Assembly (NCBI GenBank): GCA_913775315.1
Contig: CAJYIX010000004.1
Span: 47,020 to 111,019, forward strand
From: an uncultured Sphingomonas sp.
GTDB lineage: Bacteria; Pseudomonadota; Alphaproteobacteria; Sphingomonadales; Sphingomonadaceae
Direction: 5' to 3'
DNA: 64,000 nt
Made by a program: the position numbers and the translations under genes. Below are positions 1-8,190 of the stretch, one piece after another. The notes beneath the pieces were generated by a model that saw nothing but the letters and a program-made list of their open reading frames with translations, was not told where the DNA came from and did no database searches. Each line of letters opens with the position of its first letter. The stretch's first letter is position 1.

Positions 1-927
<927 letters not shown>

Positions 928-942
928 GGCAATGCGTCCGAA

Positions 943-1008
943 CCGTCATGCCAGCGCAGGCTGGCATCGCTCCGAGTGGGGCGGCCCCAGCTTTCGCTGG
1001 GGTGACGG
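943..1008. repeat. Compound palindromic intergenic repeat between dnaK and dnaJ
   Basis: The element is bounded by inverted ends CCGTCA and TGACGG. It contains two small palindromes, GCCAGC-GCAG-GCTGGC and CCCCAGC-TTTC-GCTGGGG, so a large hairpin with a smaller hairpin in each arm is possible. The same unit occurs in the opposite orientation at 51333-51394, sharing the CAGGCTGG, ATCGCTC and CGCTGGGGTGACG blocks. It lies wholly outside coding sequence. The family resembles REP-like elements of sphingomonads and related alphaproteobacteria. Whether it affects the dnaK/dnaJ transcript is not known. Confidence 0.7.
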
Positions 1009-1029
1009 GGTCGGGTGCAGGGGGCGTGT

Positions 1030-2145
1030 ATGACCACCGAAGTCGACTATTACGAAGTGCTTGGCTGCGCCCGCGATGCCGATGGCGCGGTCCTCAAGTC
1101 CGCCTATCGCAAGCTCGCGATGCAGTATCACCCCGACAAGAACGGGGGTTGCAAGGATCATGAGGCCAAGTTCAAGGCGATCAGCGAAGCCTATGAGGTC
1201 CTGAAGGACCCGCAGAAGCGCGCCGCCTATGACCGCTACGGCCATGCCGCGTTCAAGAACGGCGGCGCGGGCGGGGCGGGTGGTCACGCCGACTTTTCGG
1301 GCTTTTCCGACATCTTCGAAAGCGTGTTTGGCGAGTTCATGGGCGGCCAGCGCGGCGGGCGCCAGCCGCGGCGCGGTGCCGACCTTCGCTACGACCTGGA
1401 AATCAGCCTCGAGGAGGCATTCCACGGCAAGGCGACGGAGATCACCGTCGACGTGTCCGCCGCCTGCGACACCTGCGACGGCAGCGGGGCGAAGCCCGGC
1501 ACGATGGCGCGCGCGTGCGGCACCTGCGGCGGAGCGGGCAAGGTCCGCGCGCAGCAGGGTTTCTTCGTGGTCGAGCGGACGTGCCCCACCTGCATGGGCG
1601 CGGGCGAGATCATCGCCGATCCGTGCGGCACCTGCCGCGGCGACGGGCGCGTCGACAAGACCAAGACGCTGTCGGTCAACGTGCCGCCCGGCGTCGACGA
1701 GGGCACGCGCATCCGCCTCACTGGCGAGGGCGAGGCGGGACCGCGCGGGGCGCCGGCGGGTGACCTCTACATCTTCCTCCACGTCGCGCGGCATCCGGTG
1801 TTCCAGCGCGAGGGGACAACGCTCCACGCGCGCGCGCCGATCAGCTTTGCGACTGCGGCGCTCGGCGGCGAGTTCAGCATTGCCGGCCCCGATGGCGAGA
1901 CGCACACCGTCCGCATCGCGCCCGGTACGCAGTCGGGCCGCGAAATCCGCCAGCGCGGCGCGGGCATGCCCGTGCTGCAAGGCCGCGGCCGCGGCGACAT
2001 GGTGATCCATGTCGATGTGCAGGTGCCGACGAAGCTGTCGGCCCGCCAGCGCGAGCTGCTGGAGGCGCTCCGCGAGGCGGAGGGCGAAGTGGCAGAGGAT
2101 GACCCCGGCTTCTTTTCCAAGATGAAGGCTGCGTTCGGCGGATAA
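1030..2145 (+). CDS. dnaJ: Chaperone protein DnaJ (Hsp40)
   Basis: A 371-residue co-chaperone that stimulates the DnaK ATPase and delivers unfolded clients. The J domain covers about residues 5-70, with the HPD motif at 34-36. A Gly/Phe-rich linker follows, then four zinc-binding CxxCxGxG-type repeats ([32 protein letters not shown]) and the C-terminal substrate-binding domain. The start at 1030 is chosen because [12 protein letters not shown] matches the family N-terminus and a G-rich Shine-Dalgarno stretch precedes it; an in-frame start at 1015 would add five residues with no family support. It lies directly downstream of dnaK. Length and domain order are normal. Confidence 0.97.
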   Translation: MTTEVDYYEVLGCARDADGAVLKSAYRKLAMQYHPDKNGGCKDHEAKFKAISEAYEVLKDPQKRAAYDRYGHAAFKNGGAGGAGGHADFSGFSDIFESVFGEFMGGQRGGRQPRRGADLRYDLEISLEEAFHGKATEITVDVSAACDTCDGSGAKPGTMARACGTCGGAGKVRAQQGFFVVERTCPTCMGAGEIIADPCGTCRGDGRVDKTKTLSVNVPPGVDEGTRIRLTGEGEAGPRGAPAGDLYIFLHVARHPVFQREGTTLHARAPISFATAALGGEFSIAGPDGETHTVRIAPGTQSGREIRQRGAGMPVLQGRGRGDMVIHVDVQVPTKLSARQRELLEALREAEGEVAEDDPGFFSKMKAAFGG

Positions 2146-2150
2146 GGTGG

Positions 2151-2170
2151 CGGCCGGAGCGATCCGGCCG
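2151..2170. terminator. Hairpin between convergent dnaJ and phytochrome genes
   Basis: A perfect 8-bp inverted repeat (CGGCCGGA / TCCGGCCG, 4-base loop) fills most of the 30-bp gap between the two convergent stop codons. No T-run follows on either strand, so it is at best a weak terminator or a 3'-end stabilising hairpin. Confidence 0.4.
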
Positions 2171-2175
2171 TCCGC

Positions 2176-4740
2176 CTATTCGCCGGGCGATCCCATCGCA
2201 TCGCCCAGGACGCGCCGCATGCCGAGCGCGGTATAGGGCTTCTTCAACACGCCGCGATCGTCGAGTTCGGCGGGCAGCACGAGTTGCTCGCCATAGCCGG
2301 TCGCGAAGACGAATGGGATGCCGCGCTTCGCGAGCTCGAGCGCGACAGGCAGGCTGGTTTCCGACCCCAGGTTGAAGTCGAGCACCGCGACTGCGATCGG
2401 CTCGCGATCGATCTCGGCCATCGCCTGCGCAACGCCATTCGCCGTCACGACGCGATCGGCGCCGAGCGAAATGAGGATATCCTCCGCGTCCATCGCGATG
2501 ATGAGGCTGTCTTCCACCAGCAGCGCGACGCCGCCGATCGTCGCGGTTTCGGGCGGACTGGCGGTGTCGCGCGGGTCCGCCACCGGGGCGGCGTGCTGGA
2601 CCGCATCGGCCTCGCCGCCCAGGCCGACATGCCGGGCGGGAATGACGAAATCGGCCTCGAGCCCGGCCAGTGCGTAGCGGATCGCCGCGCGCCCGCCGAG
2701 GTCGTAGGGGACCGAGCGCTGAATGATCGTCGTTCCGAAACCCTGCCGCGTCGGCGCCTGCACCGCGGGACCGCCGCGCTCGCGCCATTCGATGCAGAGG
2801 TCGCCCATCGTGTCGACATGCCAGTCGACCGACACGGTGCCGCTGTCCGACAACGCGCCGTACTTTGCCGAATTGGTCATGAGCTCGTGCAGCACCAGCG
2901 CCAGCGTCGAGAACGCCTGCGGGCTGAGCAAGGCTGCCTCGCCGGTGGTCGACAGGCGATTGGCGCGCCCGCCCAGATAGGCAGCCGCCTCGGTCTCGAT
3001 GAGGCGCTTCAAAGGAGCGGGCGACCAATTGTCCTGCGTGATCTGGTCGTGTGCACGCGCCAGTGCCTCGATCCGGCCTTCGAGCATCCGCATGTAGGTG
3101 TCAGCATCGGCCGCGGGATCGCGCGACTGGCGCACGAGGCCGCGGATCAGCGACAGGATGTTGCGGACGCGGTGATTGAGCTCGGCGATCAGCAGTTCCT
3201 GTCGCTCGTTCGCGCGGCGGCGCTCCTCCTGCGCATCGTCGGACAGGCGCAGCACCACCTCGATCAGCGAGGCGCGCAGCATCTCCGCGACGCGCATCTC
3301 CGCTTCGTTGAAGGGTTCGGAGCGGCCACGCACCTCCTCGCGCCACGCCTCGAAGCTCTTGCGGGGGGACAGGCGCGCACCGTTCGGTCCCCAGGTCGCC
3401 GGCTTGTGCGGATCGCCGCCCCAGGTGACCGCGCGCACCCGCTCCTCGCGGAACAGCATCACGTAATCGCGCGGGGTGCGCGACAGCGGCAGGGCGAGGA
3501 GGCCGGCGCCGAGATCCGCCCAGCGCTCCGCCTGCGGCAGCACGCCCGACAGGTGATCGGTGGCGAAGATGTGCCCCGGCGTCATCGCGTTCAGGCGGCG
3601 GGCGATCACCGGGATCGCCTCGGCCGGCGGCGTGCGTCCCGACAGCGCGACCCGTCCGTCGAGCCAGATGGCGATGCCGTCGCAAGCGATCGTGGTGCGC
3701 AGCATCTCGCCGAGATAGTCGGGGTTGTCGAGCAGCTCCTTGTTGCCCGCGATCGCGGCGAGCAGCCGGTCGGAGGCGGCGCGGGCGGCGATCTCGTACG
3801 CCGCCATCGTCTTGCGCTCGCGGCTTTCGAGCTTGAAGGCAAACATCTGGCCGAACAGCTCGGCGATCGACCGGCGCTCGAACCCCGGCCGACGCGGGCC
3901 GTAATGGTGGCAGGCGAACAGTCCCCACAGCTTGCCCTCGACGATGATCGAGATCGACAGCGACGCGCCGACGCCCATGTTCGACAGATATTCGACATGG
4001 ATCGGGCTGACCGAACGCAGCACCGACAGCGACAGGTCGAGCGCCTCGCCTCGCTCGTCCAGTTGCGGCAGGACGGGCGAGGGTTCGGCGGCGATATCGG
4101 CGATGATGCGGAACGGCGTGCGCAGGTAAAGCGCGCGTGCCTGCTTCGGAATGTCCGAGGCAGGGTAGCGCAGGTCCATGAAGCTGCCGATGCCGCCGCG
4201 CACCGCTTCGGCTACCACGGTGCCGCTGCCGTCATTGTCGAAGCGATAGACCATGACGCGGTCGAAGCCGGTCAGCGCGCGAACCTGGCGCGCACCCTCG
4301 CGAAAGAAGGCGACGAGGTTGTCGGTCGCGTCGAGCCGGCCGATCATCGCGCGGATCGTGCTGGCGGTATCGCCGACGCCCATGTCGTCGCTCGGCTCGC
4401 CCTCCACGACGATATCGCTGCCGGAGACGTGCATCGCGAAGTCGAACCGGCCCGCCTTCGTCGCGACGCCGAACACGCGCTCGACCGCGTCTGCGCCGCG
4501 CAGTAGGGTCATTCGGTTGCGAAGGAGGTGGACGGCATCCTCGCCGAACAGGTCGGTGGCCGACAGGCCCAGCGCCGCCTCGGCAGTCAGGCCGAGAAAC
4601 TCGGTCAGGTTGGCGCTGGCGCGCCGGACGATCCAGTCGGCGGACAGCGCGACGAGAAAGCCGAAGGGCTGGATCGCGCCGAGCAGGTGGATCGGTTCCC
4701 GATCGCAATTACCAAGGTCGACCGGGACAGTTTCCTGCAT
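2176..4740 (-). CDS. bphP: Bacteriophytochrome HWE-family sensor kinase with C-terminal receiver domain
   Basis: An 854-residue red/far-red photoreceptor kinase. The N-terminal PAS domain carries the candidate bilin-binding Cys12, followed by the family EPIH and IQPFG motifs. The GAF domain has PASDIP (193-198) and the conserved SPIHVEYLSNMGV segment. The PHY domain has the tongue motif PRKSF. The output is an HWE-type histidine kinase (phospho-accepting His523 in LNHRVRN; HELMTNSAKYGALS; WxE as IEWRE), then a receiver domain with acceptor Asp788 in LDFNLG and Lys in LKKPY. All chromophore-pocket residues I can place are present, so it is probably photoactive with biliverdin. Its ATG directly abuts the stop of the heme oxygenase gene that would make biliverdin. 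HWE kinases often feed the alphaproteobacterial general stress response; that link is inference here. Confidence 0.95.
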   Translation of the reverse strand: MQETVPVDLGNCDREPIHLLGAIQPFGFLVALSADWIVRRASANLTEFLGLTAEAALGLSATDLFGEDAVHLLRNRMTLLRGADAVERVFGVATKAGRFDFAMHVSGSDIVVEGEPSDDMGVGDTASTIRAMIGRLDATDNLVAFFREGARQVRALTGFDRVMVYRFDNDGSGTVVAEAVRGGIGSFMDLRYPASDIPKQARALYLRTPFRIIADIAAEPSPVLPQLDERGEALDLSLSVLRSVSPIHVEYLSNMGVGASLSISIIVEGKLWGLFACHHYGPRRPGFERRSIAELFGQMFAFKLESRERKTMAAYEIAARAASDRLLAAIAGNKELLDNPDYLGEMLRTTIACDGIAIWLDGRVALSGRTPPAEAIPVIARRLNAMTPGHIFATDHLSGVLPQAERWADLGAGLLALPLSRTPRDYVMLFREERVRAVTWGGDPHKPATWGPNGARLSPRKSFEAWREEVRGRSEPFNEAEMRVAEMLRASLIEVVLRLSDDAQEERRRANERQELLIAELNHRVRNILSLIRGLVRQSRDPAADADTYMRMLEGRIEALARAHDQITQDNWSPAPLKRLIETEAAAYLGGRANRLSTTGEAALLSPQAFSTLALVLHELMTNSAKYGALSDSGTVSVDWHVDTMGDLCIEWRERGGPAVQAPTRQGFGTTIIQRSVPYDLGGRAAIRYALAGLEADFVIPARHVGLGGEADAVQHAAPVADPRDTASPPETATIGGVALLVEDSLIIAMDAEDILISLGADRVVTANGVAQAMAEIDREPIAVAVLDFNLGSETSLPVALELAKRGIPFVFATGYGEQLVLPAELDDRGVLKKPYTALGMRRVLGDAMGSPGE

Positions 4741-5277
4741 CTACGCCTTTATCCACATACGGCCCGCTTGCCCGAACAGGTCGAATACCCTGAGCGCAGA
4801 CTGCGTCGCGGCTGCCTCAGCCTCCGGCTGGTAGAGGATCGCGTCGATCCGGTCGAGTAATTTGGCCCAACTGCCCGGCGCCTGTTCCGAATCGAGAAAG
4901 GCAGTGGGGAGCGTGTCGGGCACCTGCTTGCGCAGGAAGCGGGCGCCGTGGCGGGATCCCTCGACCACATAGAGCGCGCCGGCGATCTCGGCGTGACCCG
5001 AAAGAGACGGAGGATCGAGCGGCATCGGCTCGACCCCCAATGCTGCGGCATCGCGGCGCAGCGCATCGCCACGCCGCCGCTCGGCCCAATTGCCGATCAC
5101 CTCGGCCGCACCGGCCGAGTCGAGTGCCGCCTCCACCGCAATCATCGCGCTCGCCTGCGCGCCGATGAAGCGGGCATAGCCTTCGCGGGTAGACAGGTCG
5201 AAGCCGCCGAACAGCGCGTCGAGTCGCTCGTGCGGCTCGCGCGTCGCGTCGCGCAGCAGGCGGTGCGCGTCCCTCAA
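4741..5277 (-). CDS. bphO: Heme oxygenase (biliverdin-producing), TTG start inside the purB stop
   Basis: A 178-residue bacterial heme oxygenase that opens heme to biliverdin, the phytochrome chromophore, releasing CO and iron. The proximal heme ligand is probably His16 in RDATREPHERLD, and the family block GALYVVEGSRHGARFL is present. The start is unusual: the only initiator at the correct N-terminus is TTG at 5277, overlapping the purB stop (TTGA). The frame is open upstream, but those residues are antisense-like purB shadow with no family similarity. Translation probably depends on ribosomes finishing purB. No strong ribosome-binding site is visible. The stop is immediately followed by the bphP start, giving a two-gene photosensor cassette. 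Confidence 0.9.
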   Translation of the reverse strand: MRDAHRLLRDATREPHERLDALFGGFDLSTREGYARFIGAQASAMIAVEAALDSAGAAEVIGNWAERRRGDALRRDAAALGVEPMPLDPPSLSGHAEIAGALYVVEGSRHGARFLRKQVPDTLPTAFLDSEQAPGSWAKLLDRIDAILYQPEAEAAATQSALRVFDLFGQAGRMWIKA

Positions 5278-6611
5278 GACGGGAACACGCGCGCGAAGAT
5301 CGTGTCGACGTGCTTGAAGTGATAGTCGAGGTCGAAGCGCGCCTCGATCTCCTCGGGCGGCAGCGCGGCGGTGACGTCGGGGTCGGCCTTGAGCAGGTCG
5401 AGCAGCGACAGCTCGCCGTCCGATTCCCAGACCTTCATCGCGTTGCGCTGGACGAGGCGGTACGAATCCTCGCGGCTCACCCCCGCTTGCGTGAGCGCCA
5501 GCAGCACCCGCTGCGAGTGGACGAGGCCACCCATCCGGTCGAGATTCTTCTGCATCCGCGAGGGATAGACGACGAGCTTCTCGACCACGCCGGTCAGGCG
5601 GGCGAGCGCGAAGTCGAGCGTGATCGTCGCATCGGGGCCGATGTAACGCTCGACCGAGGAGTGACTGATATCGCGCTCGTGCCACAGCGCGACGTTCTCC
5701 AGCGCGGGGGTGACGTAGCCGCGGACCATGCGGGCAAGGCCGGTCAGATTCTCGGTCAGCACCGGATTGCGTTTGTGCGGCATCGCCGACGAGCCCTTCT
5801 GCCCCGGCGAGAAATACTCCTCCGCCTCCAGCACCTCGGTACGCTGGAGGTGACGGATCTCGGTCGCCAGCCGCTCGATCGAGCCGGCGATGACGCCCAA
5901 TGTCGCAAAGAACATCGCGTGGCGATCGCGCGGGATGACCTGTGTCGAGACGGGCTCGACCGACAGGCCGAGCTTTTCCGCGACATGCGCCTCCACCCGC
6001 GGGTCGATGTTCGCGAAGGTGCCGACCGCGCCGGAGATGGCGCAGGTGGCGATATCGGCGCGCGCGGCGACCAGGCGTTCACGGTTACGGGCGAACTCGG
6101 CATAGGCCTGCGCGAGCTTGAGCCCGAAGGTGACGGGTTCGGCGTGGATGCCGTGGCTGCGCCCGATCGTGGGCGTGTAGCGATGTTCCTGCGCGCGCTT
6201 CTCGATCGCCGCCAGCAGCGTGTCGAGGTCGGCAATCAGGATGTCGGCAGCGCGCGAAAGCTGGACCGCGAGCGCGGTGTCGAGCACGTCGCTGCTGGTC
6301 ATGCCCTGGTGCATGAAGCGCGCTTCCGGGCCGACCTGTTCGGCGACCCAGGTGAGGAAGGCGATCACGTCGTGCTTGGTCACCGCCTCGATCGCGTCGA
6401 TCGCGGCGACGTCGATCGGCGCCTCGCCATCCGGGCTGGCGGCCTTGGCGCCATCGTACCAGCGCCAGAGCGCTGCGGCGGCGTCCTTCGGCACGACGCC
6501 CAGCTCGGCGAGCGCGTCGGTCGCGTGCGCCTCGATCTCGAACCAGATGCGCAGCCGCGTCTCGGGCGACCAGATCGCCGTCATCGGCGCGCGGGCATAG
6601 CGGGGGACCAT
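5274..6611 (-). CDS. purB: Adenylosuccinate lyase
   Basis: A 445-residue cytosolic enzyme that removes fumarate at two steps: SAICAR to AICAR in purine synthesis, and adenylosuccinate to AMP. The fumarase/aspartase superfamily signature GSSAMPHKRNP is intact, as are the TSSDVLDTA and TIGRSHGIHAEP motifs that build the active site. The N-terminus MVPRYARAPMTAIW is typical of alphaproteobacterial PurB, and AAGAGGAAA precedes the start. The 3' end overlaps the heme oxygenase start, so purB is the first gene of a purB-bphO-bphP unit. Length is normal for the family. Confidence 0.97.
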   Translation of the reverse strand: MVPRYARAPMTAIWSPETRLRIWFEIEAHATDALAELGVVPKDAAAALWRWYDGAKAASPDGEAPIDVAAIDAIEAVTKHDVIAFLTWVAEQVGPEARFMHQGMTSSDVLDTALAVQLSRAADILIADLDTLLAAIEKRAQEHRYTPTIGRSHGIHAEPVTFGLKLAQAYAEFARNRERLVAARADIATCAISGAVGTFANIDPRVEAHVAEKLGLSVEPVSTQVIPRDRHAMFFATLGVIAGSIERLATEIRHLQRTEVLEAEEYFSPGQKGSSAMPHKRNPVLTENLTGLARMVRGYVTPALENVALWHERDISHSSVERYIGPDATITLDFALARLTGVVEKLVVYPSRMQKNLDRMGGLVHSQRVLLALTQAGVSREDSYRLVQRNAMKVWESDGELSLLDLLKADPDVTAALPPEEIEARFDLDYHFKHVDTIFARVFPS

Positions 6612-6819
6612 GTTTTCCTCTTGGCTGGCCGGAATCGGTTCGTCGCTAAACGCTCACGCAACTGCGACGGGCCGTGCGCTAGCAAAGGATGAACCGACAG
6701 GCAAATCCGATGATATCGGGAACGTGAATGCAGTACAACGCATTGGATGTTTGCAATTCAGCGCGGCAAACCCATTTAAGATGCCGCGCACAGCGATGTG
6801 AACAACTAGGAGAAAACCG

Positions 6820-7338
6820 ATGTTGAAGCCCATTCTTCTGGCGGGTACGATGATGATTTCGGCGCCTGTGCTTGCGCAGGACAAGATCGCGCAGCCCGCA
6901 ACACCGGCTGAGACGCAGACAACTGCCCCGGCACAGGATGCGACTGTTGCTCAGAGCGCACCCGCCGACACGAGCGCGCAGGACTCGACCGCCGCTGCCG
7001 AGGCGGATGCCAAGATGATGCAGCAGCCGGCACAGTCGGCCGAGGCTACTCCGGCGCAGGGCAGCGCGCAGCCGCAGCAGGCCAGCGCGACGCAGATCGC
7101 TCAGATCGTCGAGACCGAGTTCCCGACCTATGACGGCGATAAGGACGGTCAGATCACCAAGGAAGAGTTCGGCAAGTGGATGGTCGCGCTTCGCAGCGCC
7201 AGCGAGCCGGGTATGAAGGCCGAAAGTGCCGAGGTGAAGACGTGGATCGGCAACGCGTTCGCCACCGCCGATGCCGACAAGTCGGCCAAGGTGTCGAAGA
7301 CCGAACTGACGAGCTTCCTGTCGAAGGGCGCTTCGTAA
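6820..7338 (+). CDS. Secreted EF-hand calcium-binding protein
   Basis: A 172-residue exported protein of unknown role. Residues 1-19 form a signal peptide ending APVLAQ. About 85 residues of low-complexity Ala/Gln/Thr/Pro-rich sequence follow, probably disordered. The C-terminal domain has two EF-hand loops: DGDKDGQITKEE, canonical at all calcium-ligand positions, and DADKSAKVSKTE, which lacks the usual Gly at position 6 and may bind weakly. A good Shine-Dalgarno (AGGAGA, 6808-6813) sets the start. It stands alone, convergent with radC. Sphingomonads carry many such EF-hand proteins; calcium storage or signalling in the periplasm is plausible but unproven. Confidence 0.85.
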   Translation: MLKPILLAGTMMISAPVLAQDKIAQPATPAETQTTAPAQDATVAQSAPADTSAQDSTAAAEADAKMMQQPAQSAEATPAQGSAQPQQASATQIAQIVETEFPTYDGDKDGQITKEEFGKWMVALRSASEPGMKAESAEVKTWIGNAFATADADKSAKVSKTELTSFLSKGAS

Positions 7339-7366
7339 CAAGCTTGGCCGCTAGGGCTACAGGGCG

Positions 7367-7397
7367 CGGCCGCCGGTCCCCACGGGATCGGCGGCCG
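7367..7397. terminator. Hairpin terminator between convergent EF-hand gene and radC
   Basis: A perfect 9-bp inverted repeat, CGGCCGCCG / CGGCGGCCG, with a 13-base loop sits between the two convergent stop codons. Only a short, interrupted T-rich tail (TTGCCGTTTC) follows on the plus strand, so terminator strength is uncertain. Confidence 0.5.
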
Positions 7398-7406
7398 TTG
7401 CCGTTT

Positions 7407-8090
7407 CTACATCAGGCCCATCGCACGCAGGCTGGCATGTCCCTCGGTCCCGATGACGAGGTGATCGTGAACCGCGATGCCCAGCGGCTTGCCCGCGGCG
7501 ACGATCGTGCGGGTGAGCTCGATGTCCGCGCGGCTCGGCTGCGGATCGCCCGAGGGGTGATTGTGGACGAGGATGATCGACGCGGCGTTCATTTCCAGCG
7601 CGCGTTTGATGACCTCGCGCGGATGGAGCGTTGCCTGGTCGACGGTTCCTTCGCTCATCTTGTCATCAAGGATCAGCATGTTGCGGCTGTTGAGATGAAG
7701 CACGCGCACGCATTCGGTCGCGCGGTGCGCCATGTCGGCGCGCAGGTAATCGAGCAGCGCCTGCCAATTGGAGAGGACCGGCCGCGCCGAAACCTCGCCC
7801 GACACCAGCCGAATCGCGGCGGCATGCGCGATCTTGATCGCCGCGGCGGAGGTGTCGCCCATGCCCTCGACCCGGGCGAGCGCGGTCGGATCGGCGGTGA
7901 GGACGCCGCCAAGCCCGCCGAACTCGCGCAGCAGGCGATAGGCGAGCGGCTTGGTATCGCGGCGGGGGATCGCGACGGCGAGCAGATATTCGATGAGCTC
8001 ATGGTCGAGCAGCGCGTCGCCGCCCTGGCCGAGCAGTCGCGAGCGCAGGCGTGCGCGGTGCCCGGCGGCGTCGTTCGGCTCGTCCCCCAT
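7407..8090 (-). CDS. radC: RadC family JAB/JAMM-domain protein
   Basis: A 227-residue member of the RadC/UPF0758 family. A helix-hairpin-helix-like N-terminal region (about 1-80) precedes the JAMM metalloprotease-like domain with the zinc-ligand motif HNHPSGDPQPSRAD. The name comes from an old E. coli DNA-repair assignment that did not hold up, and the true function is unknown. The start MGDEPNDAAGHR at 8090 is chosen because it matches the family N-terminus. The longer open frame to 8357 runs antisense through the start of the divergent ydbH gene. About 100 bp separate the two divergent starts, enough for back-to-back promoters. Confidence 0.93.
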   Translation of the reverse strand: MGDEPNDAAGHRARLRSRLLGQGGDALLDHELIEYLLAVAIPRRDTKPLAYRLLREFGGLGGVLTADPTALARVEGMGDTSAAAIKIAHAAAIRLVSGEVSARPVLSNWQALLDYLRADMAHRATECVRVLHLNSRNMLILDDKMSEGTVDQATLHPREVIKRALEMNAASIILVHNHPSGDPQPSRADIELTRTIVAAGKPLGIAVHDHLVIGTEGHASLRAMGLM

Positions 8091-8190
8091 GGGCCGAGGG
8101 GTAGCAGAGGCGCGGGGGGACGCAAGCGCCGGACTTGACCCGATAGGGCCGCGCGCGCAACGATTTGGCCGGTCGGCGGTTCGAGGGTGT

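Noticed and set aside
2284-4506. 740-residue frame opposite the phytochrome gene
   Set aside because: Antisense shadow with no domain or start signals.
6610-6801. 63-residue ORF between purB and the EF-hand gene
   Set aside because: No ribosome-binding site, signal or similarity; the region looks like divergent promoter space.
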